Shown here: one piece after another, positions 25,385 to 33,988 of the stretch | Layout: every line of letters starts with the position of its first letter | How positions within the stretch are numbered: the first letter of the stretch is position 1 | Assembly: GCA_049583635.1 (NCBI GenBank) | Contig: JBAUWF010000048.1 | Coordinates: 1-36,125, forward strand | From: Dokdonella_A sp049583635 | Lineage (GTDB): Bacteria; Pseudomonadota; Gammaproteobacteria; Xanthomonadales; Rhodanobacteraceae | Direction: 5' to 3' | DNA length: 36,125 nt | Notes under the pieces: generated by a model | The model's input: the letters and a program-made list of their open reading frames with translations, nothing else | Told to the model about the DNA's origin: nothing | Database searches by the model: none | Translations under genes and position numbers: made by a program

Positions 25385-26899
25385 CTACCGGATCCCGTGC
25401 ATCAATCGATTGATGAGTGGTGCGATCAGGAACAAGAACACGCCGGCGCCGAGCAATAACCAGAAGCTGAACGTGAAGCCTTTCAATGCGGAGGCCACGG
25501 TCATGCCGCTTTCGCCGCTGACTCCCGCGGCGAAGATACCCGACAGATTGTTGCCGATTGCGGTCGAAAGAAACCATCCACCCATAGCCAATCCGACCAC
25601 CCGCAGTGGCGCAAGCTTGGTCACCATCGACAGCCCAATCGGCGACAGGCACAACTCGCCGAGTGTCTGCAAGACATAGCACAACACGAGCGGCCAGAAA
25701 GGAATATGGCCGTCGGTGCTGACCAGATGTGCGAGCGCATACATCAGCACCAGAAAAGCCAATGCATTGCCGAGCAGGCCAAGCCCGAACTTGCGCGGAA
25801 TCGACGGCTCGCGGCCGCGCTTGTGCGCGTAACCCCATAGCAACGCAACCAGCGGCGCAAAGATCACGATCGCAAGAGGATTGACCGACTGGAACCAGCC
25901 GGTCGGAAATACGAAGCCACCGGTTCCGAACACATCGCGGTTGACGATGTTTTGCGCGAGAAAGTTGAACGAGGAGCCGGCCTGCTCGAAAAACATCCAG
26001 AACAACACGTTGAAGGCGAACAACACCAGCATCGCAATCACGCGATCACGCTGCACGTGACCATCGCGCGTCCCGGTTGTTGCGAGAATGGCAGCGACCC
26101 CGATGAACAGAATGCCAAGTACCCAGGCGATCCCAACCGCACCAACGCCCGACATCAGGAAATAGACCACCGGAATCGCCACCGCAATACCAGCGACAAC
26201 GTACAACAGCATCGCGCCGCCGTGGCGATCCGGCGGCGGTTTGCCGACATCCTTCAACTGGCCGCGGCCAAACAGGAACCACAGCAGGCTGATCAGCATG
26301 CCGACGCCGGCTGCCGCAAATACCGCCTTGAAATGCTGATGCATGGGCGTGCCGAACACCTCGCTCGCAAGCCAACCGGTGATCAGCGGCGCAATCAATG
26401 CACCCCCGTTGATACCCATGTAGAAGATCGTGAAACCGCGGTCACGCCGCGGATCGCCCTGGCCGTAAAGCTGCCCGACCATCGATGAGATATTCGGCTT
26501 GAACAGGCCATTGCCGACGATGACGGTCGATAGGCCAAGCACGAATACCTCGTGGTTTGGCACCATGATCAGAAACAGACCACTGGCCATCACGACCGCG
26601 CCGACCAGGATAGAACGCTGATAACCGAGCACGCGGTCGGCCACGTAGCCACCGAATATCGCGGTCGCGTACACCAGCGCAAGATAGGCGCCATAAGTGC
26701 GACTCGCCGAAGCCTGACCCGCGGGATCGCCGCCGAAGAACTGCGCGACGATATACAGCGTGAGCGCCCAACGCATCCCGTAAAACGCGAAGCGTTCCCA
26801 GAACTCCGACATGAACAGCATCCACAGCGGCTTCGGGTGACCGAGGAACTGCGGGTAATCGGGCATCATGGCCGGATCGTTGGTGGTCGTGGCGTTCAT
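25385..26899 (-). CDS. Proton-dependent oligopeptide transporter (POT/PTR2 family)
   Basis: Inner-membrane importer of di- and tripeptides driven by protons. The 504-residue protein has the family motifs: E32-x-x-E35-R36 in span 1 (SEFWERFAFYG), the PTR2 signature region DRGFTIFYMGINGGA, Glu305 in FEQAGSSFNF of span 7, and Glu415 in TLGELCLSPIG of span 10, which binds the peptide amino end in studied members. The ATG at 26899 has AAGGGG seven bases upstream. It is followed at once by a divergent paralogue. Supply of aromatic amino acids from peptides to the neighbouring Tyr and Trp pathways is a reasonable inference. Confidence 0.95.
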   Translation of the reverse strand: MNATTTNDPAMMPDYPQFLGHPKPLWMLFMSEFWERFAFYGMRWALTLYIVAQFFGGDPAGQASASRTYGAYLALVYATAIFGGYVADRVLGYQRSILVGAVVMASGLFLIMVPNHEVFVLGLSTVIVGNGLFKPNISSMVGQLYGQGDPRRDRGFTIFYMGINGGALIAPLITGWLASEVFGTPMHQHFKAVFAAAGVGMLISLLWFLFGRGQLKDVGKPPPDRHGGAMLLYVVAGIAVAIPVVYFLMSGVGAVGIAWVLGILFIGVAAILATTGTRDGHVQRDRVIAMLVLFAFNVLFWMFFEQAGSSFNFLAQNIVNRDVFGTGGFVFPTGWFQSVNPLAIVIFAPLVALLWGYAHKRGREPSIPRKFGLGLLGNALAFLVLMYALAHLVSTDGHIPFWPLVLCYVLQTLGELCLSPIGLSMVTKLAPLRVVGLAMGGWFLSTAIGNNLSGIFAAGVSGESGMTVASALKGFTFSFWLLLGAGVFLFLIAPLINRLMHGIR

Positions 26900-27014
26900 C
26901 GGATCCCCTTCTCGACGTCTGGTCGCGGTTGTTGATGGATCAGCGAGTCTGCGCGCCCGTGTAGCCCACGACGATGCGTCGCGTCAAATAGGCCGGTGTA
27001 AATTTTCCGGCGAC

Positions 27015-28535
27015 TCAGGGCGACGCGTCGAAGCCGTCGGAGAAGATGCGATCGTAGCGCAACTCGAACGCGCCGATATCGCAGTGCAGACGTTGTGGCC
27101 GCGCCACACCGCGCTGGTCGGTCGCGGGACAATTGGCGTCGTCCCCGGTGTCGATCGCGGCGCTGCCTTCTTGCAACGCAAGAGTCGGCGTGAAACCCCC
27201 ATTGTTCTGCAACGGATCCAGTACAGGATCGGCATCGAGATTGCCGCCGCCGTCCACGATGCTGCCACCGTCTCGATTGTCGATACCGTCTCCGCTTACA
27301 CCACCTTGCACAATGCTGTAGCGGATCGTCGGCATGCCGCCATCATTGTAGATTTCGGCGCCGCTGTTGGTGACGCTGTCGCCCCAAAGGATCGTGTTGG
27401 ACAGCGTTGCGATGCTGGTGCCGCCGACAGCAAAGGTGTATATCGCGCCACCGAAGTCGGAGCCGTTTCCGTTGAAGGTGACGTTGGTGAATATCGGAGC
27501 GCACAGGCCGCCGTCGACGCCATTGTCGATGACCGCGCCGCCGAACGTCGCACGGTTGTCGCTGAACGTGACATTGGTCAGCGTCGTGCGACTGGTACCA
27601 TTCTGACCATCGTTGTACACCGCGCCGGCATAGGTGGCAACGTTGCCGCTGAAAGTCGCTCTGCTCACGATGGGGCTGCTGAAGCCACCGACCTCGCCGC
27701 TGTTGACCAGAGCGCCTCCGTACTCGGCCATGTTGCCGCTGAAAAGGACATCGGTCAGGGTGGGACTGCTGGTACCGCTGTTCCGGCCATTGTTGTATAT
27801 CGCGCCACCGCTGTTGCTGGCGCCATTGCCGCTGAAAACGATCCTGGTCAACTGCGGACTGCTGGCACCGCCATCGCCATTGTCGTAGATCGCGCCACCG
27901 TATTCGGCGTAGTTGCCGCTGAAGACGAGATTCGCCAGTGTCGGACTGCATTCGTGGCCGGCGGCGATTCCGTAGCAGAGCAGACCACCACCGACGGAAT
28001 CCGGGAACTGGGCGCTGCTCGCATCGCCCGCCGTAATCACGAATCCGTCGAGCACCGTGTTGGACAGTACCGGCGTGCCGGTCACGCCATCCATCGTTGC
28101 CACATGCCAAGCATTGTTGCCCCGGATATCGTCGGTGTTTTCGTCAATATGGTTGCCATCGACATTGATATCGTTGGCATCGATATCCGCCGACAGAACG
28201 GTGATATGCAGATCCGGGTTGCGCTCGTCGCGTACCGTTTCTGTGCCGACAAAACCGCCGTAGACAGCAACGCCGGGGCCAATAACAAAATTGTCCGACT
28301 GTGCCGTACCGGGCTTGTACACGCCCTCGGCCACCCAGATCTCCGAGCAATCGAGGTTGCCGAGTGCCGACCGCAGATCCGTGTAGGCATTGGCCCATGA
28401 ATCACCGCCATTGCCTCCGACGGCGCCGGCATCGACGTAGCACAGTGCGGCGTGCGCACTGCCGATCCCTGCAAGCGCAAGCCCCAACCATGTCGCGGCG
28501 GCCCTGGCTCCGAACGTTCCGTGAAGGTGCCCCAC
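27015..28535 (-). CDS. Secreted right-handed beta-helix protein (choice-of-anchor Q type) with C-terminal tag-like end
   Basis: The 506-residue protein starts at a GTG (28535) with GGAGAACCAG directly upstream, and has a signal peptide ending GSAHA. It opens with CYVDAGAVGGNGGDSWANAYTDL, a common start in polymorphic-outer-membrane-like beta-helix proteins. About six repeats of 35-40 residues follow, each with FSGN and GGAIYNNG motifs, as in a parallel beta helix. NNGGFTPTLAL, GSAAIDTGD and DIGAFE near the end are the choice-of-anchor Q signature. The last residues, RIFSDGFDASP, match the ends of the BNR and delta-60 proteins in this window. Function is unknown; surface exposure is likely. 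It lies between the peptide transporters and kynA, with no sign of a role in catabolism. Confidence 0.9.
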   Translation of the reverse strand: MGHLHGTFGARAAATWLGLALAGIGSAHAALCYVDAGAVGGNGGDSWANAYTDLRSALGNLDCSEIWVAEGVYKPGTAQSDNFVIGPGVAVYGGFVGTETVRDERNPDLHITVLSADIDANDINVDGNHIDENTDDIRGNNAWHVATMDGVTGTPVLSNTVLDGFVITAGDASSAQFPDSVGGGLLCYGIAAGHECSPTLANLVFSGNYAEYGGAIYDNGDGGASSPQLTRIVFSGNGASNSGGAIYNNGRNSGTSSPTLTDVLFSGNMAEYGGALVNSGEVGGFSSPIVSRATFSGNVATYAGAVYNDGQNGTSRTTLTNVTFSDNRATFGGAVIDNGVDGGLCAPIFTNVTFNGNGSDFGGAIYTFAVGGTSIATLSNTILWGDSVTNSGAEIYNDGGMPTIRYSIVQGGVSGDGIDNRDGGSIVDGGGNLDADPVLDPLQNNGGFTPTLALQEGSAAIDTGDDANCPATDQRGVARPQRLHCDIGAFELRYDRIFSDGFDASP

Positions 28536-28735
28536 CTGGTTCTCCGCATTGCGTGATCATCTTAACGAACGCGCACTTGACGCCGGTCATGTCGCGCCGC
28601 CTCTGGCTCAACCCTACAGTCACGCGACGAGGTTTGTCACGCCACCCAGTCGCAATTTGCGGAGATGAGTCGTTGCCCGACTGCTTGGCGACCTGATAAG
28701 CGATCGCATCCGATGTGCAAACCCGTGCCGAGAGC

Positions 28736-29584
28736 TCAGCCGAGTTCCGTGCGTACATCCAGCAGCTCCGGAAAAAATGCGAGATCGAGCGCCTTTTGCA
28801 GGAAGTCGACACCCGACGAGCCACCGGTGCCACGACGATGGCCGATGATTCGCTCGACTGCCTTCATGTGCCGGAACCGCCAAAGCTGGAAGTTTTCCTC
28901 GATATCGACCAGGGTTTCGCACACATCGTATTCGGTCCAGAACTCGGTCGGCGCGCTGTAGATGCGCTTGAATACCGGCAACAGTCCCGCCTCACGCCGC
29001 CACGGTCGGCGAACATCACGTTCGAGCACCGCGGCCGGTACCGCATGACCGCGGCGTGCAAGCCAGCGCAGCACTTCATCGTACAGCCCCGGCGTTTCGA
29101 GCACCTCGCGCAGCGCGTTCTCGGCCGGCGCATCGTGCGTGAATACCTTGAGCATGTCAGCCTGCTTGTTGCCGAGCAGGAACTCGACCATGCGGTACTG
29201 GAGCGACTGAAATCCGGATGAAGGGCCGAGCAGATCGCGAAATTGCAGATACTCGTGGGGCGTCATCGTTTCCAGCACAGCCCACTGGTTGAACAGTTGC
29301 TGCTGGATCTGCTTGACGCGCGCGAGTACCTTGAGTGCGGCATCGATCTGGTCCAGCCGCACGCGCGCGAGCGCAGCGCGAAGTTCGTGGATTGTCAGCT
29401 TGAGCCACAACTCGGCCACCTGATGCTGCACGATGAACAGCGTCTCGTCGTGATACGGCGGCTGCGACAGCGGTTGCTGTGCCGCCAGCAGCATATCGAG
29501 GTGCAGGTATCTGCCATAGGTTTGCTGGTCGGCCAGATCGGTGCGAATGCCCGCTTCAAGTTCGCGCTGGTTTTCGTCTGCCAT
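28736..29584 (-). CDS. kynA: Tryptophan 2,3-dioxygenase
   Basis: Haem enzyme that opens the indole ring of tryptophan to N-formylkynurenine. The 282-residue protein has the family hallmarks: TYGRYLHLDMLLAAQQPLS, HDETLFIVQHQVAELWLKL with the distal haem-pocket His, ETMTPHEYLQFRDLLGPSSGFQSLQYR, and FQLWRFRHMKAVERIIGHRRGTGGSSG with the haem-ligand His. The ATG at 29584 is chosen because MADENQRELEAGIRTDL aligns with known starts; an ATG six codons earlier (29602) is possible. Neither has a strong ribosome binding site. No other kynurenine-pathway gene is in the window. Confidence 0.96.
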   Translation of the reverse strand: MADENQRELEAGIRTDLADQQTYGRYLHLDMLLAAQQPLSQPPYHDETLFIVQHQVAELWLKLTIHELRAALARVRLDQIDAALKVLARVKQIQQQLFNQWAVLETMTPHEYLQFRDLLGPSSGFQSLQYRMVEFLLGNKQADMLKVFTHDAPAENALREVLETPGLYDEVLRWLARRGHAVPAAVLERDVRRPWRREAGLLPVFKRIYSAPTEFWTEYDVCETLVDIEENFQLWRFRHMKAVERIIGHRRGTGGSSGVDFLQKALDLAFFPELLDVRTELG

Positions 29585-30044
29585 TGTGGGTCCGATCGCC
29601 ATGAGGAATTGTCTAGCGTAGCAGCGCCGCACGGCAGCGGATGCCATGCGCAACGATCGGCGCACGCTCGGGCCGCGGCAGTCCGGAGTTGCTGCGCCGT
29701 GACTTGCGTCATGATGAGGCCCTTGTTATCAAGGTTGCACGAACCCCACCAGTGAGTCATCGCAAGGTGCCTACGGGGGGTTCCCCGCCGAGTCCTGGAC
29801 CCGGCGCGGCTGCATATCGAGAGCGCATGTCAGGATCTCGCAGTCCCGACACGCGGCCCCTGCAGGGCTGCGTGAAGTCGGTTGCGAGGCAGGAGTCGGG
29901 GCGGATGCCGAAATCGCGCAGGCATGGGACAATCGCCACTGCGCGGACCGTTTTCCGCCGAGGCGCCTGCAGCTCAACGTCGTGAGCGGTCCGACCACCT
30001 GCGCCAGCCATTGTGCGCAACAACACCGTCTTTCGGAGAGTTCC
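29585..30044. other. Divergent intergenic region between kynA and the E1-alpha gene
   Basis: 460 bases with no supported gene; open frames here are short or run antisense into kynA. A small inverted repeat, CCTTG-N4-CAAGG (29721-29734), lies about 140 bases upstream of kynA and could be an operator. A GACAAT at 29928-29933 might serve as a -10 for the plus strand, without a matching -35. Confidence 0.4.
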
Positions 30045-31127
30045 GTGTCGATCGCCGCCAAGTTCGAAATTGAATACCTGCAGTACCTCGACGCCGACGG
30101 CAAACTCGTGCGCAAGGATCTGCCCGAGTTCGCCAGGGATCTCGATCACATGGTCGAGTTGTACAAGCTGATGCTGTCGACGCGCGTGTTTGACGCCAAG
30201 TCGATCGCATTGCAGCGCACCGGCAAGCTCGGTACCTACGCCTCGTGTCTCGGTCACGAGGCCGCGCATGTCGGCATCGGCAGCGCGATGAAGCGCGAGG
30301 ATCTGCTGGCGCCGAGCTATCGCGAGTACGGCGCCCAGCTCTATCGCGGCGTGCAACCGCGCGAGGTCTACATGTACTGGGGCGGCGACGAGCGCGGCAG
30401 CGATTTCGCGAAGGCGCCAAAGCACGATTTCGCCTGGTCGGTGCCGATTGCGACACAGTGTCTGCATGCGGCCGGTGCGGCGCTGGCGTTCAAGATCCGC
30501 AAGGAGAAGCGCGTTGCCGTGTGCACCTGCGGCGATGGGGGCTCATCCAAGGGCGATTTTTATGGCGCGATCAATATCGCCGGCGCGCAAAAGTTGCCGC
30601 TGGTCGCGGTCATCATCAACAACCAATGGGCGATTTCGGTGCCACGCAAGATCCAGTCCGGTGCCACGACACTCGCGCAGAAAGGCATCGCCGCGGGTCT
30701 CCCATCGATTCAGGTCGACGGCAACGACATCATTGCGGTACGCAAGGCAATGGAAGATGCGCTCGACCGCGCGCGCAAGGGCGAAGGCGCCAGCGTCATC
30801 GAAGCGGTCACCTATCGGCTCGGCGACCACACCACGGCAGACGATGCGCGACGCTATCGCGGCGAGCAGGAGGTCAAGGACGCCTGGATGCGCGAGCCGG
30901 TCAAGCGCCTGCGCACCTGGCTCGAATCGAAGAAGGCCTGGAGCGACAAGAAGGAAGAGGCTTGGAAAACCGAATGTGGCGAGTGGATGGACAACGAGGT
31001 CAACGCGTATCTCGAAACCAAAACCCAGCCGGTCACGGCGATGTTCGATTTCACCTTCGCCGAAGTGCCTGCGGACCTGGCAAAGCAGCGCGAGCAAGTG
31101 ACTGCGCTTGAGTCAGAGGAGCGCTGA
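30045..31127 (+). CDS. 2-Oxo-acid dehydrogenase E1 component, alpha subunit
   Basis: Thiamine-diphosphate subunit of the decarboxylase of a pyruvate or branched-chain 2-oxo-acid dehydrogenase complex. The 360-residue protein has the ThDP motif from GDG (163-165) to NN (192-193) and the HTTADDARRYR block near the active site. Within the motif, GDGGSSKGDF replaces the more usual GDGATSEGDF; I recall GSSK variants in Xanthomonadales. The GTG at 30045 is selected by CGGAGAG just upstream; the ATG 21 codons earlier adds a non-matching tail. The E1-beta gene follows at three bases. Sequence alone does not separate pyruvate from branched-chain substrates. Confidence 0.93.
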   Translation: MSIAAKFEIEYLQYLDADGKLVRKDLPEFARDLDHMVELYKLMLSTRVFDAKSIALQRTGKLGTYASCLGHEAAHVGIGSAMKREDLLAPSYREYGAQLYRGVQPREVYMYWGGDERGSDFAKAPKHDFAWSVPIATQCLHAAGAALAFKIRKEKRVAVCTCGDGGSSKGDFYGAINIAGAQKLPLVAVIINNQWAISVPRKIQSGATTLAQKGIAAGLPSIQVDGNDIIAVRKAMEDALDRARKGEGASVIEAVTYRLGDHTTADDARRYRGEQEVKDAWMREPVKRLRTWLESKKAWSDKKEEAWKTECGEWMDNEVNAYLETKTQPVTAMFDFTFAEVPADLAKQREQVTALESEER

Positions 31128-31130
31128 GCC

Positions 31131-32111
31131 ATGGCACAGATCACGATGATCGAAGCGGTGACCCAGGCGCTGGCTTACGAGATGAAGCACGACGAGAGCG
31201 TGGTCGTGCTCGGCGAGGATGTCGGTGTCAATGGTGGCGTATTTCGCGCGACCCAGGGTTTGCAGGAAAAATTCGGTGCGCTGCGTGTACTCGACACGCC
31301 GCTCGATGAAACCACCATTGCCGGTGTCACCGTCGGCCTCGCTTCGCAGGGAATGAAACCGGTCGCGGAAGCGCAGTTTGAAGGCTTCATCTACGCGATG
31401 ATGGAGCAGATCGCATGCCACGCCGCGCGTCTGCGCAACCGCACGCGCGGACGCATCACGGTACCGGCGGTGTTTCGCGCACCCTGGGGCGGTGGCATCC
31501 GCGCACCGGAGCATCACTCCGAGGCCAACGAGCATCTGTTCACCAATATTCCAGGCCTTCGGGTCGTGTTGCCGTCCTCACCCGGACGCGCCTACGGTTT
31601 GTTGCTGGCGGCGATTCGCGACCCCGATCCGGTGATGTTCTTCGAGCCCAAGCGCATTTATCGCCAATACAAGGAAGAGGTGCCCGATGACGGCGAGGCG
31701 CTGCCGCTCGACGTGTGCTTCGTGTTGCGCGATGGCGAGGACGTGACCCTTGTGACCTGGGGCGCGCAGGTCAAGGAAACGCTCGAAGCCGCCGACGAAC
31801 TGGAAGAAGAAGGCATCAGTGCCGAAGTCATCGATGTCGCCACGCTGACCCCGCTCGATTTCGACACAATTGCCGAATCCGTGCACAAAACCGGTCGCTG
31901 CGTGATCGTGCACGAAGCGCCGAAGACGGCCGGTTTCGGCGCGGAAATCGCCGCGCGGCTCGCCGAGGAATGTCTCTACGATCTGCTCGCGCCGGTTGAA
32001 CGCGTCACCGGCTGGGATACGCATATTCCGCTCTTCCGGCTGGAGATGAAGTATTTGCCGAGTGTGGAGCGCATCGTGGCGGCGGCCAGACGCGCGATGG
32101 CGGCGTCGTGA
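31131..32111 (+). CDS. 2-Oxo-acid dehydrogenase E1 component, beta subunit
   Basis: Partner of the preceding alpha subunit in an alpha2-beta2 E1. The 326-residue protein carries VVVLGEDVGVNGGVFRAT, DTPLDETTIAGVTVGLA, EAQFEGF, RAPWGGGIRAPEHHSE (active-site His-His pair) and the C-terminal transketolase half with VTLVTWGAQVKETLEAADEL and VHEAPKTAGFGAEI. The start lies three bases after the E1-alpha stop with GAGGAG upstream, so the subunits are translated together. The EPKRIYR segment occurs in both pyruvate and branched-chain types. Confidence 0.95.
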   Translation: MAQITMIEAVTQALAYEMKHDESVVVLGEDVGVNGGVFRATQGLQEKFGALRVLDTPLDETTIAGVTVGLASQGMKPVAEAQFEGFIYAMMEQIACHAARLRNRTRGRITVPAVFRAPWGGGIRAPEHHSEANEHLFTNIPGLRVVLPSSPGRAYGLLLAAIRDPDPVMFFEPKRIYRQYKEEVPDDGEALPLDVCFVLRDGEDVTLVTWGAQVKETLEAADELEEEGISAEVIDVATLTPLDFDTIAESVHKTGRCVIVHEAPKTAGFGAEIAARLAEECLYDLLAPVERVTGWDTHIPLFRLEMKYLPSVERIVAAARRAMAAS

Positions 32112-32222
32112 ACTCGCTGCGGTGAACGGTCGAATTGTGTCAGCCTGGTTTTTTCCCCGCTCGCCGCTGAGCGCGGAGCGCTCGGCAATCGAACACCCAA
32201 ACTCCGAACAACGAGCACGCTG

Positions 32223-33593
32223 ATGAGCACAATCAAAACATTCCACCTGCCCGACCTCGGCGAAGGTCTGCCCGACGCGACCGTGGTCGAATGGCATGTC
32301 AAGGAGGGGGGCGACATCAAGCTCGATGCGCCGCTGTGCGCGATGGAGACCGCCAAGGCCGTGGTCGACGTGCCGTCGCCGTACACCGGCAAGGTGGTCA
32401 AGCTGCATGGAGCGCCCGGCGACGTGATTGAAACCGGCGCGGCGCTGGTCGACTTCGAGCCGGATCCGAATGCGAAGCAGCGCGCCGAATCCGAATCGAC
32501 AGGCCATCACCACGGCCCGAAGAAAGGCGCAAAGAAGGGTGCGGGAGCGCCGACGCCCAATCCCGACGACGCGCAGGATACGGTGATTGCGTCCGACGAA
32601 GGCGGTGCGATCGAGGAAAGCGGCAAGGCCGGGCGCGAGGACGAAGGCACCGTGGTCGGCGCCATGGTCAGCGGCAGCCATGTGCACGTCGAACGCACCT
32701 CGAGCGTCGGCGGCGTCAAGGCGGTGCCGGCGGTGCGTGCACTCGCGAAGAAACTCAAGGTCGATCTCGCGCGCGTCAAGGCCAGCGGTGCCGGCGGCGT
32801 GGTCACTTTGAAGGACGTGAGAGGTGCATCGGCGGCGGGCTCCGCGGCGCTCGCCTCCGCATTAGCCCCTTCCGCAGCACCGGCGGCGCCACAACGCAGC
32901 ACCACCTCGCAGGGCGGCAAGCCGATGCGTACGACGCCGCCGACTGTCAGCGCCAGCGGCCAGCCCGAACAATTGAAGGGCGTGCGCCGCAACATGGCGC
33001 GCGTGATGGCCGAGGCGCATGCGCAGGTGGTGCCGACCAGTATTGTCGACGACGCCGACCTCGATGGTTGGATCGGCAAACAGGACATCACGGTACGCCT
33101 GATCCGTGGCATCGTTGCGGCGTGCAAGGCGGTACCGGCGCTGAACGCATGGTTCGACGGCAGCAATCTCTCGCGCACGCTGCACCCGCATGTCGATATC
33201 GGCATTGCCGTGGATACCGAGGATGGCCTGTTCGTGCCAGCCTTGCGCAACGCCGACACGTTGGATGCAGACGCGATCCGAGCCAGCGTCACGCGCCTGC
33301 GTCAGGAAGTGATGGATCGCAGCATCGCAGCAACCGAACTGGCCGGTTACTCGATCAGCCTCTCCAATTTCGGCATGTTCGCAGGACGCTATGCAACACC
33401 GGTCGTGGTGCCGCCAACCGTCGCCATCATCGGAGCCGGCAAGCTCAGCCATGATGTGGTCGCGGTGATGGGTGGCGTCGAGGTGCATCGGCGGTTGCCG
33501 TTGTCGCTCACCTTCGATCATCGCGCCGCAACCGGCGGGGAGGCAGCCCGTTTTCTGCGGGCAATGCTGGATGATCTGGCACTGCCGCAATAG
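32223..33593 (+). CDS. 2-Oxo-acid dehydrogenase E2 component (dihydrolipoamide acyltransferase)
   Basis: Core acyltransferase of the complex, moving the acyl group from lipoyl-lysine to CoA. The 456-residue protein has one lipoyl domain (1-80) with the lipoylation site Lys45 in METAKAVVDVPSP (usually ETDKA), a long charged and Ala-rich linker (82-160), an E1/E3-binding domain (166-200: VPAVRALAKKLKVDL), a second linker and the catalytic domain (248-456). The catalytic His is His433 in FDHRAATGGEA. The usual HRxxDG has Thr437 where Asp is expected; I recall such ends in related Xanthomonadales proteins. It starts 111 bases after E1-beta. An E3 gene is not in the window, so a shared lipoamide dehydrogenase from elsewhere is assumed. 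Confidence 0.93.
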   Translation: MSTIKTFHLPDLGEGLPDATVVEWHVKEGGDIKLDAPLCAMETAKAVVDVPSPYTGKVVKLHGAPGDVIETGAALVDFEPDPNAKQRAESESTGHHHGPKKGAKKGAGAPTPNPDDAQDTVIASDEGGAIEESGKAGREDEGTVVGAMVSGSHVHVERTSSVGGVKAVPAVRALAKKLKVDLARVKASGAGGVVTLKDVRGASAAGSAALASALAPSAAPAAPQRSTTSQGGKPMRTTPPTVSASGQPEQLKGVRRNMARVMAEAHAQVVPTSIVDDADLDGWIGKQDITVRLIRGIVAACKAVPALNAWFDGSNLSRTLHPHVDIGIAVDTEDGLFVPALRNADTLDADAIRASVTRLRQEVMDRSIAATELAGYSISLSNFGMFAGRYATPVVVPPTVAIIGAGKLSHDVVAVMGGVEVHRRLPLSLTFDHRAATGGEAARFLRAMLDDLALPQ

Positions 33594-33988
33594 TGACGCA
33601 TTTGTTCGGTGCATCCGCCGGTCGGACCATCGTCGCAGGGACCGACGGTCACCGTGACATCCCACATGTCGACGATGCGAATGGCGACGCATGTGTGCAA
33701 CGGATCGGTCTCTGCGACGAAGTGCTTTTCACCAAGGCGCTGACCGTGGCAACGAACAGTGCAAGCAACCCCCATCCATCAGCGTGTCCTCAAATTAGGT
33801 AAGGCCGGTTTGCAACGGGCTCTTGACGGCGGATTTGGTGCGGCATTTTCTCTTCGAGAAAGCGCCCACGCGATTACCGGCTTCCGACCGTTGCGCGTGC
33901 CCTGGGCGCTGCTGTAATAGGTGCGCGCGCATGTATGATGTGCGCCAAATTATCATCCTTACATCCGTATCGAAGGATATTTAGCGCA
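33594..33988. other. Gap between E2 and metK
   Basis: 395 bases without a convincing gene. A 69-codon frame opens at a GTG overlapping the E2 stop by one base but has no signal peptide, motif or ribosome binding site beyond E2 itself. A short hairpin (TTTCTC-TTC-GAGAAA, 33847-33861) is present. A possible metK promoter is TTGCGC (33891-33896) with TGTAAT (33913-33918), spacer 16. I see no riboswitch that I can name. Confidence 0.4.
33955..33978 (+). promoter_or_regulatory. Small stem-loop holding the metK ribosome binding site
   Basis: ATCCTT (33955-33960) pairs with AAGGAT (33973-33978) across 12 bases. AAGGA is the likely Shine-Dalgarno sequence of metK, 11 bases before its ATG. Pairing would hide it, so folding could tune translation. 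The stem has only six pairs, mostly A-U, and may be chance. Confidence 0.35.

Noticed and set aside
24342..25679. 445-codon plus-strand open frame
   Set aside because: Antisense to two well-supported POT transporter genes; polar, low-complexity product typical of GC-rich shadows.
27500..27960. Regularly spaced similar DNA blocks, CRISPR-like at first sight
   Set aside because: These are the in-frame coding repeats of the beta-helix protein; spacing follows the protein repeat and there are no identical direct repeats or cas genes.
26868..28400. 510-codon plus-strand open frame
   Set aside because: It is antisense to the beta-helix gene, whose repeats, signal peptide and conserved end are clear. 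The antisense product has no known family.
29395..29760. 121-codon minus-strand frame upstream of kynA
   Set aside because: Mostly overlaps kynA in another frame and resembles no family.
33593..33802. 69-codon frame overlapping the E2 stop
   Set aside because: No ribosome binding site of its own, no motif, and overlapping frames on the other strand are equally open.
33594..33988. SAM-type riboswitch before metK
   Set aside because: No recognisable SAM or SAH riboswitch core; only short hairpins are seen.
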